From Pelagibacteraceae bacterium AG-414-M23 (GTDB lineage: Bacteria > Pseudomonadota > Alphaproteobacteria > Pelagibacterales > Pelagibacteraceae): 64,000 nt of DNA. The notes beneath the pieces are model-generated. The model had not been told where the DNA came from and ran no database searches. It worked only from the letters and a program-made list of their open reading frames with translations. The position numbers and the translations under genes were made by a program. The stretch lies in assembly GCA_003214525.1 (NCBI GenBank), contig QCLN01000001.1:52639-116638 (forward strand). Reading direction: 5' to 3'. Below, piece after piece: positions 29,217 through 38,593 of the stretch (its first letter is position 1; each line of letters opens with the position of its first letter).

Positions 29217-30917
29217 TTAATATAAACTTTCAAAGTTTTTTTTGTACTTGTTAATAATTTTAAATCTTTTTAATTTTAAAGTTGGTGTCATCATTCCATT
29301 TTCAATTGTAAAGTTTTCTTTAATTATAAAATATTTTTTTATTTTTTCTACTTTTGAGAGATTTTTATTTATATTTTCAATTTCTTTTTCTAAATTTTCT
29401 TTTTCTAAATTAATTTCTTTATTTAAAATAAGCAAAGCAACTAAGTATGGTTTGTTATCTCCATAAACTATAGCTTGATCAATCTTTTCAGAGCTTGTTA
29501 AAATATTTTCTATTTTCAAAGGAGAAATATTGTCTCCTCCAGGTGTAACTAAAATATCTTTTTTTCTATCTGTTATTTTTAAATAATTACTTTCAAATAC
29601 GCCTATGTCACCTGTGTGTAGCCAACCATCTATTAATACTTTTTTTGTTTCTTCTTCATTGTTCCAATAACCTAACATTACATTTTCACCTTTAACCAAT
29701 ATTTCACCATCCCCTGCTATCTTAACTTCATTACAACTAAATGGTATTCCAACTGTCTCTATTCTAATATCGTCTATGGGGTTGCAACTGACTACCGGAG
29801 ATGTTTCGGTTAATCCATACCCTTGCAACGTAGGTAAACCAATAGCATTTAAAAAAGTTCCTATTTTACTATCAAGTGCTCCACCTCCAGAAACAAAAGT
29901 TTTTAAACTACCACCAAATTGCTTTTTGATTTTATTTCTAACCAATTTATCAACAATGAAATTTACAACTTTTTCTGAAAAGGACATTTTAATTTTTCTT
30001 AATTTTTTGGCTCCTAGTTTTATTGTATTATTAATTAGATTTCTCTTAAATCCTTGTGCTTTGTTAAAAGTTGCATTTATCTTTTGATATAGATTTTGAT
30101 AAAATCTGGGGACAGCAGTCATAATATGAGGAGAACATTCTGACATATTTTTTATAAGTTTGTCTATGCTCTCTGCATAAAAAACTTTAGCACCAACAGC
30201 TATTTGAATAAACTGAACTGCATGCTCATAAGAATGAGAAAGAGGCAACCAAGTTAGAAATCTTGTTTCTTTTTCTAAAATAGGTTTCAGCAATTTATGG
30301 CCCCCCTCACAATTACTTAATATGCCACCGTGACTTAAAATGACTCCTTTTGGATTGCCTTGAGTTCCAGATGTATAAATAATACATGCAGGATCGGATC
30401 TTTTAGCTTTAGATATTAAATTAATATTTTCACTTATATTTATATTTTGAATTAAGTTTCCTACATTAAAATATGTATTTTTATCTATGTCTGTTAATGT
30501 TTCAAAAGAAAATATTTTCTTAATATAAGAAGATCTTTCACAAATACTTTTAACTTTATTAAACTGTTCATCGTTAGAAACAAGCAAAATACTTGGTGAG
30601 CAATCATTGATAATATATTCATAATCTCTTGAAACATAAGTAGTGTAAGCTGGAACAGTAATTCCTCCAGCTAACATTATCGATAAATCAGAAATCATCC
30701 ACTCTGGTCTATTTTCTGATATTAACATGCATCTATCTCCATCTTTAATTATTTTAGAGATTTCATTTGCAAGCCGCATAACAACTGAATGAACATCTTT
30801 CCAAGAAAAGTTTTTTTTTGGCTCTTTCAAGCTTGATAAAAAAAATTTATCCTTGTTTTGTTTTTTGTATTGTTCAAAAAACAAATCAACTAAATTATTA
30901 TATTTTTTAAAATCCAT
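29217..30917 (-). CDS. Long-chain acyl-CoA synthetase (AMP-forming)
   Basis: 566 residues. The P-loop motif IIYTSGTQGNPKGV (about 180-193), QGYGLTETSPV near 365, GWLHTGDIG near 432, and a C-terminal TLKLKR catalytic Lys region are intact. This is the FAA/bubblegum-like branch of ANL enzymes, which activate long-chain fatty acids as acyl-CoA at the membrane. Its ATG is only seven bases beyond the CCA of the tRNA-Leu gene on the same strand, so the mRNA is probably released by tRNA 3' processing. Chain-length preference is unknown. Confidence 0.92.
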   Translation of the reverse strand: MDFKKYNNLVDLFFEQYKKQNKDKFFLSSLKEPKKNFSWKDVHSVVMRLANEISKIIKDGDRCMLISENRPEWMISDLSIMLAGGITVPAYTTYVSRDYEYIINDCSPSILLVSNDEQFNKVKSICERSSYIKKIFSFETLTDIDKNTYFNVGNLIQNINISENINLISKAKRSDPACIIYTSGTQGNPKGVILSHGGILSNCEGGHKLLKPILEKETRFLTWLPLSHSYEHAVQFIQIAVGAKVFYAESIDKLIKNMSECSPHIMTAVPRFYQNLYQKINATFNKAQGFKRNLINNTIKLGAKKLRKIKMSFSEKVVNFIVDKLVRNKIKKQFGGSLKTFVSGGGALDSKIGTFLNAIGLPTLQGYGLTETSPVVSCNPIDDIRIETVGIPFSCNEVKIAGDGEILVKGENVMLGYWNNEEETKKVLIDGWLHTGDIGVFESNYLKITDRKKDILVTPGGDNISPLKIENILTSSEKIDQAIVYGDNKPYLVALLILNKEINLEKENLEKEIENINKNLSKVEKIKKYFIIKENFTIENGMMTPTLKLKRFKIINKYKKNFESLY

Positions 30918-30924
30918 AATTCAT

Positions 30925-31011
30925 TGGTGGGCAAAGAGAGACTCGAACTCTCACAGCATTGCTACCATTGGATTTTGAGTCCAACGCGTCTACCAGTTCC
31001 GCCATTCGCCC
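30925..31011 (-). tRNA. tRNA-Leu (CAA)
   Basis: An 87-base class II tRNA with encoded CCA. The acceptor GGGCGAA/TTTGCCC, a D arm with GCGG...CGC pairing, anticodon stem TTGGA/TCCAA with loop CTCAAAA (anticodon CAA at 30975-30977), a long variable arm, and a T arm GAGAG/CTCTC with TTCGAGT loop are all visible. It decodes UUG. Confidence 0.97.
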
Positions 31012-31069
31012 ATAAAAACATTTATTAATTATTAATAGTATAAAAATTATTAATATAATAAAAGGAAAT

Positions 31070-31678
31070 ATGTTTCGTAAACTTTTCGATAAAACTATTA
31101 AACTCGCTGGAAATAAAAACTCAAAGTTCTTTTTGGGGGGTATTTCTTTTATAGAAAGTTTTATTTTTCCAATTCCACCTGATGTCATTATTGTTCCAAT
31201 GACAATCGCTAAACCTAGAAACTGGTTAAGAATTTTTCTTATAGCCACTATAGGATCTGTTCTAGGAGCAATTTTAGGTTATTTTATAGGTTATGTTTTT
31301 TTTAATGAGATTGGGGTTAAAATCTTTGAACTTTATGGTGTAGACAATGCTTCTTTTTTAAAAGATAAAGTTTCATCTCAAGGAGGAGTAGTTGCGTGGA
31401 TGACGTTACTTGCAATAGCTGGATTTACGCCTGTTCCATTTAAGCTTCTGACTATTACTAGTGGCTTTGTGCATTTTAATATTTTTTATTTTATAATTGT
31501 TTCAGCTTTAACAAGAGGTACTAGATTTTTTATTATAGCTTTTTTAATTGGAAATTTTGGCCCTAAAATAAAAAAAATTATTGAAAAAAAATTAATGACC
31601 TTTTCAATTATATTTACGATTGCGATTATAATTGTAGCTTACCTAATTTATAATTTTTTACTTAATTTTGTTGCATAA
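31070..31678 (+). CDS. DedA/YqaA-type SNARE-associated membrane protein
   Basis: 202 residues. Key segments are ESFIFPIPPDVIIVP (about 29-43, the re-entrant acidic/proline loop), a Gly-rich GSVLGAILGYFIGY helix (61-74) and FTPVPFKLLTITSG near 118-131. Four to five membrane segments are present. DedA relatives move lipid carriers or maintain membrane potential; the YqaA branch is poorly characterised. A good Shine-Dalgarno (AAAGGAA) precedes the ATG. It overlaps or abuts dsbB downstream. Confidence 0.87.
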   Translation: MFRKLFDKTIKLAGNKNSKFFLGGISFIESFIFPIPPDVIIVPMTIAKPRNWLRIFLIATIGSVLGAILGYFIGYVFFNEIGVKIFELYGVDNASFLKDKVSSQGGVVAWMTLLAIAGFTPVPFKLLTITSGFVHFNIFYFIIVSALTRGTRFFIIAFLIGNFGPKIKKIIEKKLMTFSIIFTIAIIIVAYLIYNFLLNFVA

Positions 31679-31679
31679 T

Positions 31680-32156
31680 ATGTTTATTAAAATTGAAAAT
31701 TTTTTTTATCCATTAATAATATTAATTAGTATTTTTTCAATATTATCAGCTTTATATATTGAACATATTTTGTCTATCCAGGCATGCAAATTATGTTTGT
31801 ATCAAAGAATTCCTTATATCTTTTCAATAATAATATGTTTTTTTGGATATTTTTTTCGAAACAATAAAATTTTTGTTTTTTTACTTATTATAATTTTTAT
31901 AAGCAGTCTTATTTTATCCGGATATCATATGGGAATTGAAAATAATATTTTTTCTGAGTTTTCTGGTTGTACAAATCAAAATCTCAATATTATTGATAAA
32001 TCAAAGTTATTGGAAACTTTAAATAACTTTTTACCCAATTGTAAAGACGTTAATTTTAGAATTTTTGGTTTATCCCTTGCAACTATTAATTTTTTCTTAT
32101 CAATTGCTTTAACTATAATAAGTATTAAATATTATTATTATGAAAAAAACAGATAA
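31680..32156 (+). CDS. dsbB: DsbB family disulfide bond formation protein
   Basis: 158 residues with four membrane helices. A first Cys pair lies in ACKLCLYQR (Cys36, Cys39) and a second periplasmic pair at Cys97 and Cys121, as in DsbB, which oxidises DsbA and passes electrons to ubiquinone. An Arg directly after CLYQ fits the quinone-interacting position. The frame also has a TTG four codons earlier, inside the preceding gene; the ATG right after the upstream stop is preferred. It precedes coq7 and overlaps it by 17 bases, a pairing that joins quinone use with quinone synthesis. Confidence 0.9.
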   Translation: MFIKIENFFYPLIILISIFSILSALYIEHILSIQACKLCLYQRIPYIFSIIICFFGYFFRNNKIFVFLLIIIFISSLILSGYHMGIENNIFSEFSGCTNQNLNIIDKSKLLETLNNFLPNCKDVNFRIFGLSLATINFFLSIALTIISIKYYYYEKNR

Positions 32157-32673
32157 AAAAAAATTAGAAGAATTTATACGTGTTGATCATGCAGGAGAAA
32201 GGGGTGCTATCAAAATTTATGAAGGTCAACTATTAGCTTTAAATACTTTACATAAAGATGAAAAATTAAAAAAGCTTATTGAAGAAATGAAAGTTCATGA
32301 AGAAGAACATTCAGATTATTTTAAAAAAGAAATAGAGAAAAGAAATATAAAACCAACACGATTTCTAAAACTTTGGGATCTTCTTGGTATTAGTATTGGA
32401 TTTGGCTCTACTTTATTGGGAAAAAAAGCTGCCATGCTTTGTACAGCTTCTGTTGAAGAAGTTATTGATAAACATTATCAAAATCAAATTAATCAGATTG
32501 AAGATGATGAAATTGAGCTTAAAAAAAAGATTATTAAATTTAGAAATGAAGAATTACACCATAAAGATATTGCATTTAAAGAGGGGGCTTCTAAAGAAGG
32601 ACTTTATGGAATACTTGATGGAATAATTAAAACTGGTTCAAAAATTGCTATAAAAATTTCAGAGAAATACTAA
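32140..32673 (+). CDS. coq7: Demethoxyubiquinone hydroxylase (Coq7 family)
   Basis: 177 residues. The diiron site is read from RVDHAGERGA (Glu20 region), ExxH in EEEH near 54-57, a TASVEEVIDKH segment near 103-113, and EELHH near the C-terminus, giving the two Glu/ExxH halves of the family. The enzyme performs the C6 (ring C5 in some numbering) hydroxylation late in ubiquinone synthesis and works with O2. ubiE and ubiB lie elsewhere in this window. Confidence 0.95.
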   Translation: MKKTDKKKLEEFIRVDHAGERGAIKIYEGQLLALNTLHKDEKLKKLIEEMKVHEEEHSDYFKKEIEKRNIKPTRFLKLWDLLGISIGFGSTLLGKKAAMLCTASVEEVIDKHYQNQINQIEDDEIELKKKIIKFRNEELHHKDIAFKEGASKEGLYGILDGIIKTGSKIAIKISEKY

Positions 32674-32674
32674 A

Positions 32675-33238
32675 TTAGTTTTCTAATTCAACATCCCAAT
32701 ACAAATAATCCATCCAACTTTCATGTAAGAAATTAGGTGGGAAGTTTTTTCCATTTTTGTGAAGATCTTCAGTTGTTGGCGCAAAAGGTAATATCATAAG
32801 CTTCATGCCTGATTTCTCTAACAGCCTTCCACCTTTTTGTACATTGCAGTTTGAACAGGCCGTTACCACATTCTCCCAGTTTGTTTTACCCCCTTTAGAC
32901 CTAGGTAACAAATGATCAAATGTAAGTTCATTATTGCTTCCACAATATTGACATGAAAATTTATCTCTTAAAAAAACGTTAAATCGAGTAAAATTTGGAT
33001 TTCTTAATGGTTTTATATAATCCTTTAGTGCAATTACACTTGGCAATTTCATGCTAAACGATGGGCTTCTGACAACTCTATCATAATGACTTATAATGGA
33101 TACTCTATTTAAAAAAACTGACTTAATAGAATCTTGCCAACTCCATAACGATAAAGGATAATAGCTTAAAGGTCTATAATCTGCATTTAAAACAAGCGCA
33201 GGGCACCTTTCTAAAGAAATGTTTTTGTTTAACATCAT
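32675..33238 (-). CDS. HNH endonuclease domain protein
   Basis: 187 residues. The N-terminal region (ALVLNADYRPLSYYPLSLWSWQDSI) is the conserved part seen in a widespread bacterial HNH family. The HNH core has CQYCG, FDHLLPRSKGG, then ENVVTACSNCN, so both CxxC zinc pairs and the catalytic His are in place. It could nick or cut DNA, but its cellular role is not established. A second ATG one codon inside is possible. It converges on coq7. Confidence 0.9.
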   Translation of the reverse strand: MMLNKNISLERCPALVLNADYRPLSYYPLSLWSWQDSIKSVFLNRVSIISHYDRVVRSPSFSMKLPSVIALKDYIKPLRNPNFTRFNVFLRDKFSCQYCGSNNELTFDHLLPRSKGGKTNWENVVTACSNCNVQKGGRLLEKSGMKLMILPFAPTTEDLHKNGKNFPPNFLHESWMDYLYWDVELEN

Positions 33239-33306
33239 AAAATTATTCTAACTTATATAATTTTTAAAATCAATAGAACAAATTTAAGATTAAATATTTG
33301 TTAAAT

Positions 33307-33957
33307 TTATAAATTTTTTTTTATAAAATTTAAAGCTAAACTTGATGCTTCAATAGGTATATGATGCCCACAATTATTAATTAAATTTGTTTCAATACTA
33401 ATTTTATTTCTTTCAAAAAAATCTTTTGCTTCTAACAGAAAATTTGAACTTACAATTTCATCTTGATCGCCATGAATTAGTAATATTTTGCTTTTATTTT
33501 TAATTCTAGATTGAAGATTGTCTTTATTAATAATTTTTCCTGAAAATCCAACTATACAATTAAATTCTTCTTCTGATGTCATGCCAATATTTATTGACAT
33601 CATGCATCCTTGGCTAAAACCACTCAATATAATTTGATTGTTGTTTAAATTATATTTGCTTTTTACTTCTTTTATAAATTTTTTAATTCTAGTCTCTGCC
33701 TCTAATGACTTATTTAAAATATACTCATCATCCTCTTTTGACAAATCAAACCATTGAAAACCTAGAGGGTTAATTTCACATTTTTCATGGCCATTAGGAC
33801 ATAAAAACACTGTATTTTTAAGAAATCTTTTCCAATTTAATGTCAATAGACTTATATCTTTTCCATCACCTCCATATCCGTGAAAAAGAATAACTGCATT
33901 TTTAATTTCATTATCATTGTCTGGAAGGATGATTGTTGTATCAAGGCAAAATGTCAT
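33307..33957 (-). CDS. Phospholipase/carboxylesterase family alpha/beta hydrolase
   Basis: 216 residues. LFHGYGGDGKD (oxyanion loop, about 24-34), GFSQGC nucleophile elbow near 116, LIHGDQDEIV (acid) and CGHHIP (His) form the complete triad. The LPXFxG-like GFQWFDLS loop is typical of the YpfH/acyl-protein-thioesterase-like group. It probably hydrolyses short-chain esters or acyl groups in the cytosol. It is divergent from argH. Confidence 0.88.
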   Translation of the reverse strand: MTFCLDTTIILPDNDNEIKNAVILFHGYGGDGKDISLLTLNWKRFLKNTVFLCPNGHEKCEINPLGFQWFDLSKEDDEYILNKSLEAETRIKKFIKEVKSKYNLNNNQIILSGFSQGCMMSINIGMTSEEEFNCIVGFSGKIINKDNLQSRIKNKSKILLIHGDQDEIVSSNFLLEAKDFFERNKISIETNLINNCGHHIPIEASSLALNFIKKNL

Positions 33958-34018
33958 TTTATTTAAGTAATAATTTATAATATTAATATATATAACACAC
34001 TATAAATAATTAATTATT

Positions 34019-35401
34019 ATGGATAAAAAAAATAAATCTATTTGGGGAACAAGAATTAAAGGCAAAACATCTAGCATCTTTCAAAAAGTTTCTAGTTCAA
34101 TTGAAATAGATAAAAGACTTTTTAAGGAAGATATTCTTGCATCAATTGCACATGTAGAAATGTTGAATAAACAAAAAATAATTAGTTTTAAAATTAAAAA
34201 TAAAATTATATGGGGCTTAAATAAAATTCAAAATCAGATTATCAAAAAAAAATATGTATTTAACTATCAAGATGAAGATATTCATATGAGTATTGAAAAA
34301 AAACTATTTGAACTAATTGGAGAAGATGCTGGATATATTCACACAGCAAGATCAAGAAACGATCAGGTATTAGTTGATTTTAAAATGTGGATGATTAATT
34401 CAAATAATAAATTAATTAAAATATTAGATCAAACAATTAATAATTTTTTAAAAATAGCTGAAAAAAATATTTATACTATTATGCCTGGCTTTACTCATTT
34501 AAAAAATGCACAACCTATTTCTTTTGCACATTATATTTTAGCTTATGTAGAAATGTTTAGTAGGGATAGACAAAGATTAAAAAATAATTTTACTAACCTT
34601 AAAGAAAATCCTTTGGGGTCAGGCGCATTATCGGGCACTTCATTTAATATAGATAGAAATTTTACAACAAAAAAACTTGGCTTTAAAGTTCCAACAAGTA
34701 ATTCTATTGATACAGTATCAAACAGAGATTTCGTTTTGGACTTTCTTTTTGCTTCATCGGTATGTGCAATGCATATATCTAGACTTGCTGAAGAATTTAT
34801 AATTTGGAATTCAGATGGTTTCAGGCTTATTACATTAAATGATAATATTGTTACCGGATCTTCAATCATGCCTCAAAAAAAAAATCCTGATCCTCTAGAA
34901 TTTTTAAGAGGAAAAGTTAGTAACTCTTATGGTAATTTGTTTTCAATGATGACAATACTTAAAGGATTACCTTTATCTTATTTCAAAGATCTACAAGATG
35001 ATAAAAAAATTGTTTTTGATACATTTGATAATTTAATTGATTCAATTAAAGTATTGAATGAAGTATTAAAAAATTTCTCAGTAAATAAAAACGAAATGTT
35101 AAATCTTGCAAAAAGGGGACATATAACAGCAACTGATCTTGCTGATTACTTGGTTAAAAATCTCAATTATCCTTTTAGAAAGTCATATCAAATTACTGCA
35201 AAGGTAGTTAATTACTGTGAAAAAAATAAAAAAAATCTTTCAGATTTATCTTATAAAGAGCTAAAAGTAATGGAGCCAAATATAAAAGAGGATGTTATTA
35301 AAATTTTTGATCTAAATAATTCAGTAAATTCAAAAAAATCATATGCTGGAACATCTTTTGAAAACATTAAGAAAATGATAAAAAAATATAAAAATGCTTA
35401 A
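34019..35401 (+). CDS. argH: Argininosuccinate lyase
   Basis: 460 residues. It starts with IWGTRIKGKTSSIFQKVSSS as in ArgH, has HTARSRNDQV near 112-121, GSGALSGT, and the superfamily signature GSSIMPQKKNPDPLEFLRGK near 280-299. The enzyme cleaves argininosuccinate to arginine and fumarate, the last step of arginine synthesis. The small lipoprotein gene and lysA follow immediately. Confidence 0.97.
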   Translation: MDKKNKSIWGTRIKGKTSSIFQKVSSSIEIDKRLFKEDILASIAHVEMLNKQKIISFKIKNKIIWGLNKIQNQIIKKKYVFNYQDEDIHMSIEKKLFELIGEDAGYIHTARSRNDQVLVDFKMWMINSNNKLIKILDQTINNFLKIAEKNIYTIMPGFTHLKNAQPISFAHYILAYVEMFSRDRQRLKNNFTNLKENPLGSGALSGTSFNIDRNFTTKKLGFKVPTSNSIDTVSNRDFVLDFLFASSVCAMHISRLAEEFIIWNSDGFRLITLNDNIVTGSSIMPQKKNPDPLEFLRGKVSNSYGNLFSMMTILKGLPLSYFKDLQDDKKIVFDTFDNLIDSIKVLNEVLKNFSVNKNEMLNLAKRGHITATDLADYLVKNLNYPFRKSYQITAKVVNYCEKNKKNLSDLSYKELKVMEPNIKEDVIKIFDLNNSVNSKKSYAGTSFENIKKMIKKYKNA

Positions 35402-35537
35402 AAAAATAATTATAATTTTATTTCTTTTAGTTCCAATTCTTTCTTGCGGAAAAAAAAGTGATCCTGTTTATCAACAAAAATCAAGCTTGATTAAAATGAA
35501 AGTCTATGGAACAACTGAAATTGTTATTAATAGTTAA
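35394..35537 (+). CDS. lptM: LptM/YifL-like small lipoprotein
   Basis: 47 residues. MLKKIIIILFLLVPILSC is a lipoprotein signal with Cys18 in the lipobox, followed by GKKSDPVY, which matches the CGxKGPLY-type start of LptM (YifL). LptM helps LptD mature in the outer membrane. The gene is overlapped by the end of argH (8 bases) and precedes lysA, the same neighbourhood as other alphaproteobacterial LptM genes; in E. coli yifL adjoins dapF. It is too short for usual length cut-offs. Confidence 0.75.
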   Translation: MLKKIIIILFLLVPILSCGKKSDPVYQQKSSLIKMKVYGTTEIVINS

Positions 35538-35563
35538 TTATTAAATTATAAAAAACATTCTTG

Positions 35564-36778
35564 ATGCTTTACAAAAATAAAAAATTATTCATTGATAAAA
35601 TTTCAGCAAATCAGATTATAAAAAAATTTGGAACTCCTGCGTATTGCTATTCATACGCTCAGTTAAAAGAAAATATTTTAAATTTTAAAAGAAATTTTAA
35701 AAATATAGATCCACTTATATGTTTTGCTGTTAAGGCAAATAATAATATTAAAATCTTAAATGAAATCGGTAGATTTGGACTTGGAGCAGATGTGGTATCT
35801 AAAGGTGAGCTCTTGGCATCGCTAAAATCAAAAATTAATCCTAAAAAAATAGTTTTTTCAGGCGTGGGTAAAACTTATGATGAAATAAATTTTGCAATAA
35901 AAAAAAATATTCTTTTAATTAATACGGAGTCTCAAAGTGAAATAGAAACAATATTAAAGATTGCTAAAAAAATTAAAAGAAAAGTTGATATCGGAATAAG
36001 ACTTAATCCAAACGTGGACGCTAAAACAATTAAAGAAATCACTACTGGAAAAACAATAAATAAATTTGGACTTAAGGAAAAGGAAGTAATTGATTTAATA
36101 AATCATTACAAAAAATCAAAATATTTGAATATTAAATGTCTTAGTGTTCACATTGGTAGTCAAATTACAAACCATATTCCATATTTTAAAATGCTAAAAT
36201 CTATTCAAAAAATAATTGATAAGTCTAAATTTAATTTCGAATATATTGATCTTGGCGGAGGAATGGGAATAAATTATGGAGAAAATACCCAAAAGCTAAA
36301 TTATAAAAAATACTCAAAAAAAATTGAAAAATTTGTAAAAAAAAATAGCATTAAAATAATATTTGAACCTGGAAGATCCATTATAGGAAATGCAGGTTAC
36401 TTATTATCTAAAATTATTTACATAAAAAAAACAGGTAAAATTAATTTTATTATTATAGATGCTGGTATGAACGACTTGATGAGACCTGCTCTTTATAAAG
36501 CTTATCATAGAATAATTCCTACCAATAAAAATAAAAGCAAAGTTTCTAAAAGACATGATTTTGTGGGTCCAATTTGTGAAACTACAGACAAATTTTTATC
36601 TATAAAGTCATATCAAAAACTTAATGAAGGAGATAACATAGTTATTTGCGATGTAGGTGCATATGGAAAAGTTCTAAGTTCAAATTACAATTTAAGATCT
36701 AATCCAAAGGAAATCTTAATAAAAAATTTAAAAGTTTTTGAAATAAGAAAAAAAGAAACTCTACAAAGCATTATTTGA
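35564..36778 (+). CDS. lysA: Diaminopimelate decarboxylase
   Basis: 404 residues from the ATG (a TTG one codon earlier is not preferred). The PLP Lys lies in CFAVKANNN near 56-64, the phosphate-binding Gly-rich loop is DLGGGMGINYG near 227-237, and EPGRSIIGNAGYL and GPICETTDKF carry further active-site residues. It makes lysine from meso-diaminopimelate. Confidence 0.97.
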   Translation: MLYKNKKLFIDKISANQIIKKFGTPAYCYSYAQLKENILNFKRNFKNIDPLICFAVKANNNIKILNEIGRFGLGADVVSKGELLASLKSKINPKKIVFSGVGKTYDEINFAIKKNILLINTESQSEIETILKIAKKIKRKVDIGIRLNPNVDAKTIKEITTGKTINKFGLKEKEVIDLINHYKKSKYLNIKCLSVHIGSQITNHIPYFKMLKSIQKIIDKSKFNFEYIDLGGGMGINYGENTQKLNYKKYSKKIEKFVKKNSIKIIFEPGRSIIGNAGYLLSKIIYIKKTGKINFIIIDAGMNDLMRPALYKAYHRIIPTNKNKSKVSKRHDFVGPICETTDKFLSIKSYQKLNEGDNIVICDVGAYGKVLSSNYNLRSNPKEILIKNLKVFEIRKKETLQSII

Positions 36779-36782
36779 GTTG

Positions 36783-37484
36783 ATGATTAGAGGAATAATT
36801 TTTAAATTTTTTTTTTATATTGGAACTGTTTTTATCTGTATAATTTTTCTTCCTACGCTTATTTTGCCAAAAAAATTTGTACTTGTAGGCGGAAAAATAT
36901 TAGGTCATTGGATAAAGTTTTGTTTATATTTTTTTCTTTCAGTAAAAATCGAAGTTAAAGGATTGGAAAATATTCCAAAATACTCAAATTTCTTTATTGC
37001 ATCTCTTCATCAATCAATATTTGAAACTTTTTTCTTTCAAGCAATTTTTAACTATCCTGTTTTTATATTAAAAAAAGAACTTTTAAGAATACCTATATTT
37101 GGATGGCATTTAAAAAAAATGGGATCTATATCAATTGATAGAGATAAAATAAGTAAAGAAAATTTGGGTTTCTATGATAAAATTTTATCAATAACTACAA
37201 ATACAAAAAGACCAGTAATAATTTTTCCTCAAGCTACTAGAACTGCAATTGATGATAAACAGCCGTTTAAAAAAGGTGTTTCAAAAATTTATGAAAAACT
37301 TAATTTTATTTGTGTCCCTGTAGCATTAAATTCAGGGATTGTGTGGCCTAAGTCTGGAAAACTAAATTCCAATAGAACAATAACTGTTAGTATCCTTGAA
37401 AATATACCTGCTGGCCTGAACTCAAAAGACTTTCTAAAAAAACTAGAGTATAAACTTTATAGTGAATTAGAAAAAATTTGTTAG
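36783..37484 (+). CDS. PlsC-like lysophospholipid acyltransferase
   Basis: 233 residues from the ATG. A hydrophobic N-terminus anchors it in the membrane. Motif I reads HQSIFE, with Glu in place of the usual Asp of HxxxxD; the glycerol-phosphate motif reads FPQATRTA, a variant of FPEGTR. A PVALNSG segment follows. The likely reaction is acylation of lysophosphatidic acid or a related lysolipid in phospholipid synthesis. The altered motif residues are typical of an alphaproteobacterial subfamily but make the exact substrate uncertain. It converges on dnaN with a 4-base overlap. Confidence 0.85.
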   Translation: MIRGIIFKFFFYIGTVFICIIFLPTLILPKKFVLVGGKILGHWIKFCLYFFLSVKIEVKGLENIPKYSNFFIASLHQSIFETFFFQAIFNYPVFILKKELLRIPIFGWHLKKMGSISIDRDKISKENLGFYDKILSITTNTKRPVIIFPQATRTAIDDKQPFKKGVSKIYEKLNFICVPVALNSGIVWPKSGKLNSNRTITVSILENIPAGLNSKDFLKKLEYKLYSELEKIC

Positions 37485-38593
37485 CCTTTCATTGGCATAA
37501 TAACATATATACTGTCAAAATCTGAAGGATCTTTAATTAGAGCTGGGGAACCAGATTCTTTTAAATAAATTTCTATTTTATTTCCATCCATATTTGATGC
37601 AACGTCTATTAAGTATCTTGGATTGAAACTTATATCTATTTCATGATCAAAATTAACTGCAAGAGTCTCTTTGCCATCACCGCTGTTACTATTATTAACT
37701 GATAAATTTAAATTATTATTTATTAAATTCATTCTTAAACCATCTTTTTTATCTAAAGAAACAGATGCCACTCTATCTACCGAAGTCAAAAAAGGTTTTA
37801 GATCGATTTCTAATTTCTTTTGATTATCTTTAGGAATAACCTGAAAATAATTTGGAAACTTTCCATCAATTAACTTTGAAATCAAAATTATATTATTAAA
37901 TTCGAATTTAATCTTTGTTTTTACATTGGAAATTTTTACATCACCATCATAATCGTCAAGTAAAGAACATAATTGAAAAATTGTTTTTTTGGGAAGAATA
38001 ACTGGTTCAAAATTTATTTCTTCTGACAGCAATGTTTTCGATATTGCCATTCTATGGCTATCAGTTGCAACAGCTGTAAGAAACTTTTTATCTTCATTGT
38101 CAGTTAAGTGTAAAAATATTCCACTTAAATAGTGTCTTGTTTCATCGCTGGAAACTGAGAATTTACATTTATTCAATAGTTTCAGCAATTTTTTTGAATT
38201 TAGTAAAAACTTATTCTCATTAAAATCTGATTCCGTTATAGGAAACTCTGATGCTTTTAAGCAATTTAGATTAAATGATGATTTGTCTGACTCTAAGTTT
38301 ATTTTATTTTCGCTAATTAAATTAAAATTGATTTTTTTTTCATTATTAAATTTTCTCACAATGTCATACATTATTGAACATGAAGTAGTAGTTTCTCCTT
38401 CTTGTATAATTTCAATATTTGAAATATTTTGTATAAATATTAAATCTAAGTCAGTTGCTGTAATTTTAAGATTTTCATTTTTGGCTTCAATTAAAACATT
38501 AGATAGAATAGGTAAAGTGCTTCTCTTTTCAACCACTCCCTGACAGTAATTTAAAGAATTTTGCAAATCTTTTTGATTTACACTAAATTTCAT
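37481..38593 (-). CDS. dnaN: DNA polymerase III beta subunit (sliding clamp)
   Basis: 370 residues, the normal clamp length, starting MKFSVNQKDLQNSLNYCQGVVEKRSTLPILSNVLIEA-like and ending YVIMPMKG (the conserved P-M-R/K C-terminus). Three repeated clamp domains are expected; the second contains LPKKTIFQL. The ring tethers replicative polymerase to DNA. It overlaps the dnaA end by 11 bases. Confidence 0.97.
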   Translation of the reverse strand: MKFSVNQKDLQNSLNYCQGVVEKRSTLPILSNVLIEAKNENLKITATDLDLIFIQNISNIEIIQEGETTTSCSIMYDIVRKFNNEKKINFNLISENKINLESDKSSFNLNCLKASEFPITESDFNENKFLLNSKKLLKLLNKCKFSVSSDETRHYLSGIFLHLTDNEDKKFLTAVATDSHRMAISKTLLSEEINFEPVILPKKTIFQLCSLLDDYDGDVKISNVKTKIKFEFNNIILISKLIDGKFPNYFQVIPKDNQKKLEIDLKPFLTSVDRVASVSLDKKDGLRMNLINNNLNLSVNNSNSGDGKETLAVNFDHEIDISFNPRYLIDVASNMDGNKIEIYLKESGSPALIKDPSDFDSIYVIMPMKG

